A stretch of 64,000 nt of DNA from Nocardioides malaquae (GTDB lineage: Bacteria; Actinomycetota; Actinomycetes; Propionibacteriales; Nocardioidaceae): the NCBI RefSeq assembly GCF_015070385.1, contig NZ_JADCSA010000003.1, positions 186,001-250,000 on the forward strand, written 5' to 3'. Below the pieces are notes generated by a model. The model did not search any database and was not told the DNA's origin. It saw only the letters and a list, made by a program, of their open reading frames with translations. The position numbers were made by a program, and so were the translations under genes. Position 1 is the stretch's first letter. The number at the start of each line of letters is the position of its first letter. Positions 1-8,780 of this stretch are shown here, piece after piece.

Positions 1-738
1 GCCGACTCCCCCGACGACGCGAAGGCCCTGCGCGACGCGCGGCTGCTGGTGTCCGGCAGCGCCGCCCTGCCGGTGCCGGTCTTCGACCGCCTCGCCGAGC
101 TGACCGGCCACGAGGTCGCCGAGCGCTACGGCATGAGCGAGTCGCTGATCACCGTGGCCACCCGCGCCGACGGCGTACGCCAGGCCGGCTGGGTCGGTGT
201 GCCGGTGGCCGGCGTCGAGGTGCGGCTGCGGGACGACTCCGGCGCCGAGGTGCCGCGTGACGGCGAGAGCGTCGGGCGCCTCGAGGTGCGCGGCGCCACG
301 CTCTTCTCCGGCTACCTCAACCGGCCCGACGCCACCGCGGAGACGTGGACCGACGACGGCTGGTTCGTCACCGGCGACGTGGCGGTCATGGCTCCCGACG
401 GCCGCATCCGGATCGTCGGCCGCGAATCGGTCGACCTCATCAAGTCGGCCGGCTACCGCATCGGCGCCGCCGAGATCGAGTCGACGTTGCTGGGTCATCC
501 GGCGGTCGCGGAGGTGGCCGTGGTCGGCGCGCCCGACGCCGACCTGGGGCAGCGCGTGGTGGCGTACGTCGTGGCGGGGGGCTCCGCGACCCCGGACGAG
601 GCGCTGGCCCGCGAGCTGGTCGACCACGTCGGCGCGGAACTGTCGCTGCACAAGCGGCCGCGGGAGGTCCGGTTCGTCGACGACCTGCCCCGCAACGAGA
701 TGGGCAAGGTGCAGAAGCAGCGGCTGCTCGACGACTGA
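1..738 (+). CDS. Acyl-CoA synthetase (ANL superfamily, MatB-like), 5' truncated
   Basis: This is the C-terminal 245 residues of an AMP-forming acyl-CoA ligase; the frame is open to the window edge, so the start lies upstream. ANL enzymes activate a carboxylic acid as acyl-AMP and transfer it to CoA. Visible core motifs are SGSAALP, the ERYGMSE motif (A5), GWFVTGD (A7), the hinge region GRESVDLIKSAGYRIG (A8) and NEMGKVQKQ at the end (A10), whose Gly-Lys is the usual catalytic lysine. The SGSAALP and RADG/WVG pattern resembles malonyl-CoA / short dicarboxylate ligases of the MatB type, but substrate cannot be fixed from this half. It converges on the tetR gene 20 bases downstream. Confidence 0.88.
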   Translation, partial: ADSPDDAKALRDARLLVSGSAALPVPVFDRLAELTGHEVAERYGMSESLITVATRADGVRQAGWVGVPVAGVEVRLRDDSGAEVPRDGESVGRLEVRGATLFSGYLNRPDATAETWTDDGWFVTGDVAVMAPDGRIRIVGRESVDLIKSAGYRIGAAEIESTLLGHPAVAEVAVVGAPDADLGQRVVAYVVAGGSATPDEALARELVDHVGAELSLHKRPREVRFVDDLPRNEMGKVQKQRLLDD

Positions 739-757
739 CCGGTCAGAACCGTCGGGC

Positions 758-1348
758 TCAGCGGGCGGTGAGCAGCTGGCGTACGAGGCTGTCGAGCTCG
801 TCGTGGGTGGTGGGTCGCCGCACGATGGTGCGCACCACCACCAGGCCCAGCAGCACGTCGGTGGCCAGGACCGTGTCGACGCCCTCGTCGAGCTCACCCC
901 GCTCGCATGCCACCGTCAGGCGGTGGGTGACGCCCCCCTCGTGGGCACCGCGCAGCAGCTCGTCGAGGTGCTGGGCCAGCGGCTCGTCGCTGGCGGCCGC
1001 CCCCAGCAGTGACCGCAGGACGTCGCGGCCTCCCGGACGGTCCAGGTCGAGCATGTGGGCGATCCACGTCGTCACGTCGTGCACCACGTCACCGGTGTCG
1101 ACGACGGCCAGCTCAGTGTCCCAGAGCAGGCCCTCGACCAGGCAGTCGGCCACCAGCTCGGCCTTGCCACCCCACCACCGGTAGATCGTCTGCTTGCCGA
1201 CGTGGGCCGCGGCGGCGACCCCCTGGATGGTGAGTCCTTCATAGCCCTTGGCCAGGAATTCGCCGGCCACGGCCTCGAGGATGGCCCGACGGGCGTCGTC
1301 ACTGCGCACCGGTCCGCTACGGTGCGCGTGTGCCTCGGGGTTGGCCAT
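758..1348 (-). CDS. TetR/AcrR family transcriptional regulator
   Basis: A 196-residue one-component repressor. The N-terminal helix-turn-helix covers about residues 16-62 (ARRAILEAVAGEFLAKGYEGLTI, then VAAAAHVGKQTIYRWWGGKAEL), which is the canonical TetR pattern. The C-terminal part (about 75-196) is a ligand/dimerisation domain of the TetR_C type. It is divergent from an MMPL transporter gene only 97 bases away, the usual layout of a local repressor of an efflux or lipid exporter. Regulation of that transporter is inferred from position. The ATG start is preceded by the divergent promoter region, which holds a small inverted repeat. Confidence 0.9.
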   Translation of the reverse strand: MANPEAHAHRSGPVRSDDARRAILEAVAGEFLAKGYEGLTIQGVAAAAHVGKQTIYRWWGGKAELVADCLVEGLLWDTELAVVDTGDVVHDVTTWIAHMLDLDRPGGRDVLRSLLGAAASDEPLAQHLDELLRGAHEGGVTHRLTVACERGELDEGVDTVLATDVLLGLVVVRTIVRRPTTHDELDSLVRQLLTAR

Positions 1349-1360
1349 GGGCGGATACTA

Positions 1361-1377
1361 CTCGTTGACGAGACGAG
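1361..1377. promoter_or_regulatory. Candidate TetR operator in the tetR/mmpL divergent spacer
   Basis: The spacer contains ctcgt-tg-acgag, a perfect 5-base inverted repeat with a 2-base centre at 1361-1372, followed by a second acgag direct copy at 1373-1377. TetR-family repressors commonly bind such short palindromes between their own gene and the regulated transporter gene. No binding evidence exists here; this is pattern and position only. Confidence 0.3.
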
Positions 1378-1445
1378 ACGTTGCGTACCATCTTCCCGGG
1401 CTGACGTCCCGACCTGCCTTGCTCTCCACCGAGAAAGTGCCCCTG

Positions 1446-3974
1446 ATGGCCGAATTCCTCTACCGGCTCGGACGAGCCTCCTCCCGACGCGCCTGGCTCG
1501 TGCTCACGACCTGGCTCACCATCCTCGGGCTCGCGGTGGGCGCGTTCGCGACCTTCGGCGGAACGCTGACCTCGTCGGTCACGATCCCCGACACCGAGAC
1601 CACCCGGGTCGCCGACACCCTGGCCAAGGAGTTCCCAGCGGCCAGTGGCGGCACCGCCCAGGTCGTCTTCACCACCACCGACGGCGAGGCCCTCACCGAG
1701 GAGCAGGGCCGGGCGATCTCCGACGTCCTGGCCCAGGCCGCGGACATGCCCGGCGTGCGCACGGTCATCGACCCCTACGCGGTGGAGGAGCAGCTGGCCG
1801 ACGGGCGTGCGCGGCTGGAGAAGGGCCGCAGCCAGTTCGAGCGCGGCGAGCGCCAGCTCGAGCAGGGCGAGGAGCAGGTCGCCGAGGCCCGCGCCCAGCT
1901 GCGGCGCGCCCAGCGCCAGCTCGACGCCGCCCGCGCCCGCCTCGACGCCACCGGGGCGCCGGCCGCGGCGTACGCCGAGGTCGACGCGCAGCAGGAACAG
2001 CTCGACGCCCAGCGTGAGCAGCTCGAGCAGGGTGCCGTGGGCGTGGAGCAGGGACGCGCGCAGCTGGAGGAGCAGCGCACCGTCCTGGAGGACTCCACCA
2101 CCGTCACCGAGCTCGCCGCCGGCGCCAGCCAGATCTCCGAGGACGGAAGCACCGCGCTCGGCGCCGTGATCTTCACCGACGAGATCGTCGAGGTCGACGT
2201 CGACCAGAAGGCCGACGTCGCCGAGGTCTTCGACGAGGCCGAGATCGAGGGCGTCGAGGTGCACGGCTCCGCCGAGCTCCTCCAGGTGATCCCCCAGGTC
2301 TTCGGTGTGGGCGAGGCGGTCGGCCTGGCCGTCGCCGCCGTCACCCTCTTCGTCATGCTCGGCACCCTCGTCGGCGCCGGGTTGCCGCTCGTCAACGCGC
2401 TGGTCGGCGTCGGCGTGGGCGTCGCGGGCGCGATGGCCTTCAGCGGCACCGTCGACATGATGTCGGTGACGCCCGTGCTCGGCCTGATGCTCGGTCTCGC
2501 GGTCGGCATCGACTACTCCCTCTTCATCATCAACCGCCACAAGACGCAGATGCGTGCCGGCATGGACCTCGAGGAGTCCATCGGCCTGGCCAACGGGACC
2601 TCCGGCAACGCGGTCGTCTTCGCCGGCGCCACCGTCGTCACCGCGCTGGCCGCCCTCAACATCACCGGCATCAGCTTCCTCGGCCTGATGGGCACCGTCG
2701 GCGCGGCCTGCGTCGTGATCGCGGTGCTCGTCGCGGTGACGCTGACCCCGGCGTTGCTGCGCCTCGTGGGCCACCGGATCGTGCCGAAGAAGCAGCGCGG
2801 CAAGGTCGTGCACCTGACCCACAGCACCACCGGCACGAAGCCGCTGGGCACCGGCCGCGCCGTGCTCCAGGTGTTGCTGGGCGTCGCCGCACTCGTCGTG
2901 CTGGCGCTCCCCGCCCTCGACATGCGCCTCGGCCTGCCCGACGGCTCCCAGGAGCCCGAGGACTCCGCGCCCTACGCGGCGTACACCACCGTCGAGCGCG
3001 AGTTCGGCCCCGGCTTCAACGGGCCCCTGGTGCTCGTCGCGGAGTACCCGACGGTGCTCGACGACGAGGCCGGCATCGCCGCGCAGGCCAAGATCGGACG
3101 CCTGCTCACCGACACCGAGGGTGTCGAGGCCGTCGCCCCGATCGGTGTCTCGAAGTCGGCCTGGCTGGTCGCCTTCCAGGTCTTCCCCACCGAGGGCCCC
3201 AACGGCGTCGTCACCGAGGAGCTGGTGCGCGAGCTGCGTGAACTCGGCCCCGAGGTGGGTCCGGGCGTGGAGGTCGGGGTCGCCGGCAACGCCAGCGGCG
3301 CGATCGACGTCTCCGAGGTGCTCTCCGACGCCCTGCCCGGCTACCTGACCCTGGTCGTGGGCCTGTCACTGGTCATCATGGTGCTGGCCTTCCGCTCGAT
3401 CCTGGTGCCGCTGACCGCAGCTCTCGGCTTCGTGCTGTCGCTCTTCGCGACCTTCGGCGCACTGACCGCGATCTTCCAGTGGGGCTGGCTCTCCGACCTC
3501 TTCGGGATCCACTCCCCCGGCCCGATCCTGAGCTTCCTGCCGGTGATCGTGATCGGCATCCTCTTCGGCCTGGCGATGGACTACCAGCTCTTCCTGGTCT
3601 CCGGCATGCGCGAGGCCTTCGTGCACGGGGCACCCGCGCGGGTGGCGGTGCGCCACGGCTTCAACGCCGGTCGGGTCGTGGTCACCGCCGCGGCGATCAT
3701 CATGATCTCGGTCTTCGCGGGCTTCATCTTCAGCCACACTGCGATGATCCGCTCGATGGGCTTCGCCCTGGCCTTCGGCGTGCTCGTGGACGCCTTCGTG
3801 GTGCGGATGCTGGTGATCCCCGGTCTCATGCACCTGCTCGGCGACGCCGCCTGGTGGATGCCGAAGTGGCTCGACCGGCTCGTGCCGAACGTGGACGTCG
3901 AGGGCGCTGCGCTGGAGCGCAACCACCCCAGCGAGGCCATCGAGCACGACGAGGGCGACCCCACCTACGCCTGA
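1446..3974 (+). CDS. MMPL family (RND-type) transporter with coiled-coil extracellular domain
   Basis: An 842-residue membrane transporter of the MMPL/RND superfamily, whose members export lipids or hydrophobic compounds using the proton gradient. It has two similar halves: TM1 at about residues 15-37, a large outer loop to about 290, five helices to about 440 including GLAVGIDYSLFI, then a second single helix, loop and five helices (LFGLAMDYQLFLVSGM). The first outer loop contains about 100 residues of Gln/Glu/Arg-rich heptads (EEQLADGRARLEKGRSQFER and following), predicted coiled coil. ATG 1446 is chosen because the first helix follows directly and longer starts would overlap tetR. It is divergent from tetR. 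Confidence 0.92.
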   Translation: MAEFLYRLGRASSRRAWLVLTTWLTILGLAVGAFATFGGTLTSSVTIPDTETTRVADTLAKEFPAASGGTAQVVFTTTDGEALTEEQGRAISDVLAQAADMPGVRTVIDPYAVEEQLADGRARLEKGRSQFERGERQLEQGEEQVAEARAQLRRAQRQLDAARARLDATGAPAAAYAEVDAQQEQLDAQREQLEQGAVGVEQGRAQLEEQRTVLEDSTTVTELAAGASQISEDGSTALGAVIFTDEIVEVDVDQKADVAEVFDEAEIEGVEVHGSAELLQVIPQVFGVGEAVGLAVAAVTLFVMLGTLVGAGLPLVNALVGVGVGVAGAMAFSGTVDMMSVTPVLGLMLGLAVGIDYSLFIINRHKTQMRAGMDLEESIGLANGTSGNAVVFAGATVVTALAALNITGISFLGLMGTVGAACVVIAVLVAVTLTPALLRLVGHRIVPKKQRGKVVHLTHSTTGTKPLGTGRAVLQVLLGVAALVVLALPALDMRLGLPDGSQEPEDSAPYAAYTTVEREFGPGFNGPLVLVAEYPTVLDDEAGIAAQAKIGRLLTDTEGVEAVAPIGVSKSAWLVAFQVFPTEGPNGVVTEELVRELRELGPEVGPGVEVGVAGNASGAIDVSEVLSDALPGYLTLVVGLSLVIMVLAFRSILVPLTAALGFVLSLFATFGALTAIFQWGWLSDLFGIHSPGPILSFLPVIVIGILFGLAMDYQLFLVSGMREAFVHGAPARVAVRHGFNAGRVVVTAAAIIMISVFAGFIFSHTAMIRSMGFALAFGVLVDAFVVRMLVIPGLMHLLGDAAWWMPKWLDRLVPNVDVEGAALERNHPSEAIEHDEGDPTYA

Positions 3975-3980
3975 CCCACT

Positions 3981-4041
3981 CACGCCCCAACAGAAATGGT
4001 CGTCGACCCGCTCATCCATCGACCATTTCTGTTGGGGCGTG
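3981..4041. repeat. Long perfect inverted repeat between converging genes
   Basis: Arms at 3981-4001 and 4021-4041 are 21 bases long and perfectly complementary (left arm begins cacgccccaacag), with a 19-base spacer. It sits in the gap between the mmpL stop and the end of the minus-strand transglycosylase gene. It may act as a bidirectional transcript end, but there is no T-run after either arm, so it may instead be a dispersed palindromic repeat. Confidence 0.7.
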
Positions 4042-4057
4042 AGGAGACGGAGGAGGG

Positions 4058-4702
4058 TCAGTACCAGCCGACGCGCTCGGAGTGGGCCCAGGCCGAGCAC
4101 GGGGTGCCGTAGCGGCCGGCGATGTAGCCCAGGCCCCAACGGATCTGCGTCTCGGGGTTCGTCTCCCAGTCGGCACCAGCGGTGGCCATCTTGGAGCCCG
4201 GCAGGGCCTGCGGGATGCCGTAGGCCGAGGAGGTCGGGTTGTCGGCGTCCCAGCGCCAGTTCGACTCCCTGGTCCAGAGGTAGTCCAGGCAGCCGAACTG
4301 CGAGTCGGCGAAGCCGAACTCGGGGAAGAGGGCCCGGGCGATGCCCTTCGGGTCCTCGAAGGAGAGCTGGCGCGAGTGGCTGGTGACCACACCGGCGTCC
4401 GCCGAGAGGGCGACGACCTTGGCCTGGTCGGTCTCCCCGCGGCGGTCCGAGCGGCTCACTGAGGAGTCGTCGCGCGAGGCCAGCCGGTCGGCCACGGCAT
4501 TCGGGTCGGCGGCGGCAGTGAGGTCGGCCTGGGCCGGCGCCTCGTCGGCGGTGGCCAGCCCGGCACCGACGACGCCCACGGTGGCGACGGCAGCGACACC
4601 GGTGAGCACACCGGTGGAGCGCAGGGTCTTCCAGGGGTCGCGCTTGGCCTTGTGCTTGCCGGGGGCACGGTGCTTCGGGACGTACTTCTCGGGTTTCGAC
4701 AC
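4058..4702 (-). CDS. Secreted lytic-transglycosylase-like protein
   Basis: About 214 residues. A lysine/arginine-rich N-terminus (SKPEKYVPKHRAPGKHKAK) precedes a hydrophobic segment (GVLTGVAAVATVGVVGAGLA) acting as signal or anchor, then a low-complexity Ala/Asp region. The C-terminal half carries LWTRESNWRWDADNPTSSA followed by YGIPQALPG, which matches the transglycosylase SLT/Rpf-type fold; the Glu of RESNW (about residue 146) is the expected catalytic acid. It should cleave peptidoglycan glycan strands. Start GTG 4702 is favoured because gagag lies just upstream and basic residues follow; GTG 4711 is also possible. Direct GTCACA repeats lie further upstream. Confidence 0.83.
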   Translation of the reverse strand: MSKPEKYVPKHRAPGKHKAKRDPWKTLRSTGVLTGVAAVATVGVVGAGLATADEAPAQADLTAAADPNAVADRLASRDDSSVSRSDRRGETDQAKVVALSADAGVVTSHSRQLSFEDPKGIARALFPEFGFADSQFGCLDYLWTRESNWRWDADNPTSSAYGIPQALPGSKMATAGADWETNPETQIRWGLGYIAGRYGTPCSAWAHSERVGWY

Positions 4703-4836
4703 AGCTCTCACGGGGGTTGGGGGCTGACGAGGCCGTCTCCGTGGGCGCCCGGGGGCGGCCGGCACGGTTCAGGACCTCGGCAACCATGCCTGCGGCCAGG
4801 GGGTCCATGCAAACGGAACCGCAGAATCTGGGACGG

Positions 4837-4876
4837 CCGTCACACACCTTGTGACACCCCAGTCCCAACCGTCACA
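4837..4876. promoter_or_regulatory. Repeated ccgtcaca motifs upstream of the transglycosylase gene
   Basis: Two exact ccgtcaca copies at 4837-4844 and 4869-4876, with an inverted gtgacac at 4851-4857 between them, lie about 135-175 bases upstream of the chosen start. GTCAC-type repeats upstream of cell-wall hydrolase genes recall MtrA response-regulator sites known in actinobacteria. The link to MtrA is an inference from motif and context. Confidence 0.3.
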
Positions 4877-4917
4877 GAGACCACATCAGGCCCAGCCCTC
4901 GGGCGCCCACGGTCGCC

Positions 4918-6234
4918 TCAGAGCGTCGCGCCCTCCAGCATCTCGGTGACGAGCGCGGCGATCGGCGAGCGCTCCGACCGGGTCAGCGTCACGTGGGCGA
5001 AGAGCGGGTGGCCCTTGAGCTTCTCCACCACCGCCACCACGCCGTCGTGCCGGCCCACCCGGAGGTTGTCGCGTTGGGCGACGTCGTGGGTGAGGACCAC
5101 CTTCGAGTTGGCCCCGATGCGCGAGAGCACCGTCAGCAGCACGTTGCGCTCCAGCGACTGCGCCTCGTCGACGATCACGAAGGCGTCGTGCAGCGAGCGG
5201 CCGCGGATGTGGGTCAGCGGCAGCACCTCGAGCATCCCGCGGTGCACCACCTCGTCGACCACGTGCGGCGAGACCAGGGCACCGAGGGTGTCGAAGACGG
5301 CCTGGCCCCAGGGCGCCATCTTCTCGTTCTCGGAGCCGGGCAGGTAGCCGAGCTCCTGGCCACCGACGGCGAAGAGCGGCCGGAAGACGACCACCTTCTT
5401 GTGCTGACGCCGCTCCATCACGGCCTCGAGGCCCGCACAGAGCGCCATCGCCGACTTGCCGGTGCCGGCGCGACCACCCAGGGAGACGATCCCGACCTCC
5501 GGGTCGAGCAGCAGCTCGAGGGCGATCCGCTGCTCCGCGGACCGTCCGTGCACCCCGAAGGCGTCGGCGTCGCCGCGCACCAAGTGCACCTGCTTGTCCG
5601 GCCCGACCCGACCCAGCGCCGTGCCGCGGTCGGAGAGGAGCACCAGCCCGGTGTGGCAGGGCAGGTCGCGTGCGGTGTCGTTGGCCAGCAGGCCGTCCTC
5701 GTAGAGCTCGTCCAGCTCCGCGGCGCTGACCGTCAGCTCCTCCATGCCCGTCCAGCCGGTGCTGGAGGCGCTGACCGCCTCGGCGCGGTACTCCTCGGCG
5801 TCCAGCCCGACGGCCGAGGCCTTGATCCGTAGGGGCAGGTCCTTGGAGACGAGGGTGACGTCGTGGCCCTCGTCGGCGAGGTTGCGCGCGACGGCGAGGA
5901 TCCGGGTGTCGTTGTCGCCCAGCCGGAAGCCCGACGGCAGCGCGGCCGGGTCGGTGTGGTTGAGCTCGACGCGCAGCGTGCCGCCCTCGTCGGTGACCGG
6001 GATGGGTTCGTCGAGACGGCCGTGGGAGACGCGGAGCTCGTCGAGCGTACGCAGCGCGCTGCGGGCGAAGTAGCCGAGCTCGGGGTGGTTGCGCTTGCCC
6101 TCGAGCTCGGTGATCACCACCACGGGGAGCACGACCTCGTGCTCGGCGAAGCGGCGGAGCGCCCCCGGGTCGGCCAGCAGGACGCTGGTGTCGAGCACGT
6201 ACGTACGACGCTGGTCAGAAGTAGTCGCGGCCAC
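4918..6234 (-). CDS. PhoH family protein: N-terminal PIN domain fused to PhoH ATPase
   Basis: A 438-residue protein. The N-terminal PIN-type ribonuclease domain begins [20 protein letters not shown] and runs to about residue 150, with conserved acidic residues. The C-terminal PhoH ATPase has Walker [13 protein letters not shown] near residue 256 and Walker [10 protein letters not shown] near 356. Related PIN-PhoH (PhoH2) proteins in mycobacteria are reported as RNA helicase/ribonucleases; the same activity is inferred. GTG 6234 is chosen because gaggtgg sits 5 bases upstream; an upstream in-frame ATG at 6264 lacks this. The 3' end is in a 150-base non-coding stretch before the transglycosylase gene. 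Confidence 0.9.
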   Translation of the reverse strand: MAATTSDQRRTYVLDTSVLLADPGALRRFAEHEVVLPVVVITELEGKRNHPELGYFARSALRTLDELRVSHGRLDEPIPVTDEGGTLRVELNHTDPAALPSGFRLGDNDTRILAVARNLADEGHDVTLVSKDLPLRIKASAVGLDAEEYRAEAVSASSTGWTGMEELTVSAAELDELYEDGLLANDTARDLPCHTGLVLLSDRGTALGRVGPDKQVHLVRGDADAFGVHGRSAEQRIALELLLDPEVGIVSLGGRAGTGKSAMALCAGLEAVMERRQHKKVVVFRPLFAVGGQELGYLPGSENEKMAPWGQAVFDTLGALVSPHVVDEVVHRGMLEVLPLTHIRGRSLHDAFVIVDEAQSLERNVLLTVLSRIGANSKVVLTHDVAQRDNLRVGRHDGVVAVVEKLKGHPLFAHVTLTRSERSPIAALVTEMLEGATL

Positions 6235-6657
6235 TGGATCCACCTCACAGGGACGCGCGCGCACTCTCGCCCGGCCCTAGTTCACGTCGGGCCAGGAGAG
6301 GACCCTGGGGCCGGAGTGCCGACCCCTCCCGGACATCGGGCAGGGGCAGCGGCGCGCACCGTCTCCCCTGACGTGTCCTGCGAAGTCGTGAGTGCTCACG
6401 AGCGGGCCTCCTGGCGTCGGCCGGCTTCCCCACCTGCCGATGCTCGTGACGCTACGACTCGCGGGGGCCCTGTCACGGGACCCCGGGTCGGGCGTGTCGG
6501 TGAACTCTGGGTGACCAGCTCCGGGTGAAGCCCCGTCGCACCGTGTGGGAAGTGCCTCGGGTTCGTCTCCGGACATTGGTGCTTCCGCGTGCCACTTCCT
6601 CTCCTTCCCAGTAGTGATGCGCATGGTGTCTTGTGCGGACTCGGCAGAATGCCGGTC
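6235..6657. other. Non-coding stretch between phoH and the methyltransferase gene
   Basis: About 420 bases with no convincing gene. It must hold the phoH promoter (minus strand) and the methyltransferase promoter (plus strand). A short palindrome gtgagtgctcac lies near 6388-6399. No riboswitch or RNA gene was recognised. Confidence 0.4.
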
Positions 6658-7332
6658 ATGGCTCTGAGGGACTGGACGAGAACCATCGCGGGCGGGAAGC
6701 TCGCGAGTGGGATGGCGCGGTTGAACGCTCGCCACCCGTGGAGCCACAACGACCACTTCCACAGCTGGATCCTGGCGAACCTCCCGCACCAGCGTCGCTC
6801 GGCGCTTGATGTCGGCTGCGGTCGTGGCGAGCTCGTGGCGGCCCTGTCCCCGTACTTCACGACGGTCTACGGGAACGACGTCGACGAGACGATGCGGCAG
6901 CAGGCCACCAGCCGTTGCTCGGGGCTGTCCAACGTGACAATCCATGACGGCAGTTGGACGGATGTGCCGGGTCCGTTCGACCTGGTGACCATGATCGCCG
7001 TCCTGCATCACCTCGACGTGGCCGTCGCCCTGCAGGAGGCTCGGCGGCTGCTCGCGCCGGGCGGGCGTTTCCTGGCGGTCGGCCTCGCCCCTCCCAGCGG
7101 TCTTGAAGACATCGCCTGGGACCTCGCGTCGATAGTGACAAACCCCGTGATCGGTTACGTCAAGCATCCATGGCCAAACACGAACGGGGTGCAGCCACCG
7201 CCAATCCCGACTCAGGACCCGACGATGCCGTTCGCGCAGCTGCAGCAGGTGGTGGCGCAGGTCATGCCGGGAGCATCGATGCGACACCAACTCGGCTTCC
7301 GCCACACCATCGCTTGGACCAAGCCCACTTAG
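6658..7332 (+). CDS. Class I SAM-dependent methyltransferase
   Basis: About 224 residues. Motif I is ALDVGCGRGELV (about residues 46-57), motif II is YGNDVD, and motif IV/post-I is FDLVTMIAVLHHLD, followed by RRLLAPGGRFLAVGL. This is a Methyltransf_11/25-type small-molecule or protein methyltransferase; the acceptor is unknown. Start is uncertain: ATG 6658 gives the compact family length, ATG 6649 is 9 bases upstream, and neither has a clear ribosome site. Base and codon use look less GC-extreme than neighbours, and a broken recombinase gene follows directly, so this gene may have arrived by transfer. Confidence 0.85.
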   Translation: MALRDWTRTIAGGKLASGMARLNARHPWSHNDHFHSWILANLPHQRRSALDVGCGRGELVAALSPYFTTVYGNDVDETMRQQATSRCSGLSNVTIHDGSWTDVPGPFDLVTMIAVLHHLDVAVALQEARRLLAPGGRFLAVGLAPPSGLEDIAWDLASIVTNPVIGYVKHPWPNTNGVQPPPIPTQDPTMPFAQLQQVVAQVMPGASMRHQLGFRHTIAWTKPT

Positions 7333-7914
7333 CAGACCGATGGTGGGCTCGCGGTCGTCCGCTCCCTGGGCTCGCCACGCAGGCTGGTCTCGGCAGCCGA
7401 GTTCGACGACTTCGAACAGGAGTTGATCGACCAGTGGTCACTGGCGCTGGCGACGACCGGGGCGGTCGACTCCACGGTGCTGCGGGAGCGCGGCGCGGTA
7501 GTCGAGTTCGCCCGATTCCTGGGGCGTCATCTGTGGACCGCTGGCCCCCACGACGCCGACCGGTGGCTCCGCTACCTGCGCGTTCAGCGGCGTCAGGCGG
7601 TCAGCCCTTCGAGGGACGTACGCTCCCGCTCGCCGCGCCCGTCCGCGATCGACTCGCCGCCTGGCTGGACTACCGCGCCCAGCGATGGCCGGAGACCACC
7701 AACGACTACCTGTTCGTCAACAAACGCAGCGTCTACCGTGGCTGCCCGGTGGGCACCCGATGGTTCCGACTCGCCATCGGCTCCGGCCTCACCCCGCGCC
7801 AGTTGCGGGAGGACCGGATCCTGTCCGAGGCCCACGCCAACGGCGGCGACGTCCGCGCCATCTCCGACCTCTTCGGCCTCAGCATCAGCGCCTCCAGCCG
7901 CTACACCTACATCA
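7333..7914 (+). pseudogene. Remnant of a tyrosine recombinase/integrase gene
   Basis: Two pieces in different frames. The first, about 7357-7601, reads RRLVSAAEFDDFEQELIDQW and on through VVEFARFLGRHLWTAGPHDADRWLRYLRVQ, the N-terminal SAM-like DNA-binding domain of phage-type integrases. The second, about 7605-7914, reads LPLAAPVRDRLAAWLDYRAQ, then TTNDYLFVNKRS and LREDRILSEAHANGGDVRAI followed by SDLFGLSISASSRYTYI, a C-terminal recombinase region. The middle, with most catalytic residues, is missing, there is a frame change near 7600, and the end runs into the uppS stop. The two halves may come from different recombinases. It is not expected to be functional. Confidence 0.65.
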
Positions 7915-8688
7915 GGTGCCGAAGCGGCGCTCGCGCTCCGCGTACGCCCGGATCGCGCGCAGGAAGTCGACGCGCCGGAAGTCGGGCCACAGCGCCTCGC
8001 AGAAGTAGAACTCGCTGTGGGCGCTCTGCCAGAGCAGGAAGCCCCCCAGGCGCTGCTCCCCGGAGGTGCGGATGACCAGGTCGGGGTCGGGCTGGCCCTT
8101 GGTGTAGAGGTGCTCGGCGATGTGCTCTGCGTCGATCGTCTCGGCGAGTTGCTCCAGGGTCGCGCCCCGCGCGTGCTCCGACTGCAGCAACGACCGGACG
8201 GCGTCGGCGATCTCGCGGCGCCCTCCGTAGCCGACGGCGACGTTGACCAGCAGCCCCTCGACGTCGCGGGTCGCCTCGTCGGCCACCTTCAGCTTGGCCG
8301 CCGTGGGCGCGGGCAGCAGGTCGAGGGCTCCCACCGGGTGCACGCGCCAGCGACCGGTGGCCGCCAGGGACTCGACGGCTCCCTCGATGACGGTCAGCAG
8401 GCCCGCGAGCTCGTCGGCCGGACGGTTGAGGTTGTCGGTCGAGAGCAGCCACAGTGTGACGACCTTGACCCCGACCTCCTCGCACCACCCGAGGAACGGC
8501 TGGATGTTGTCGGCGCCGGCCCGGTAGCCGCTCGCGGTGTCGGCGCCGACCGCGCGGGCCCAGCGACGGTTGCCGTCGAGCATGACGCCGACGTGCTGCG
8601 GGATCCGGTCGGGGGACAGCCCCTTGACGACGCGTGCCTCGTAGGCCGGGTAGAGCAACCGACGCACGGAGGCAGGCAGGAGGGGCAT
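7912..8688 (-). CDS. uppS: Isoprenyl transferase (cis-prenyltransferase)
   Basis: A 258-residue cis-prenyl diphosphate synthase that condenses isopentenyl diphosphate onto an allylic diphosphate, supplying polyprenyl carrier lipid for cell-wall synthesis. Signatures are HVGVMLDGNRRWAR (catalytic Asp in the diphosphate-binding region, about residues 32-45), LWLLSTDNLNRP, and the C-terminal RTSGEQRLGGFLLWQS with FYFCEALWPDF. The length and LSTDNLNR pattern resemble the short-chain Z,E-farnesyl diphosphate synthase of mycobacteria as well as long-chain enzymes, so chain length is open. Its 3' end abuts the integrase remnant, which suggests the remnant inserted just downstream. Confidence 0.93.
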   Translation of the reverse strand: MPLLPASVRRLLYPAYEARVVKGLSPDRIPQHVGVMLDGNRRWARAVGADTASGYRAGADNIQPFLGWCEEVGVKVVTLWLLSTDNLNRPADELAGLLTVIEGAVESLAATGRWRVHPVGALDLLPAPTAAKLKVADEATRDVEGLLVNVAVGYGGRREIADAVRSLLQSEHARGATLEQLAETIDAEHIAEHLYTKGQPDPDLVIRTSGEQRLGGFLLWQSAHSEFYFCEALWPDFRRVDFLRAIRAYAERERRFGT

Positions 8689-8780
8689 GGAGGGATGCTA
8701 CCGACCGTTCGGCCGTCCGTCCGGTCACGTCCCCGTCGTGGGGGATGACCTTTCACCTACCTACCCGTAACTTGGAGGGC

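Noticed and set aside
4703-4912. c-di-AMP (ydaO) riboswitch upstream of the transglycosylase gene
   Set aside because: These riboswitches often precede actinobacterial wall-hydrolase genes, and the text gcctcgtcagcccccaaccc resembles the 3' end of the motif. The central conserved parts (GGGGTGAAT-like and GAACTCTC-like segments) are not present, so it is not called.
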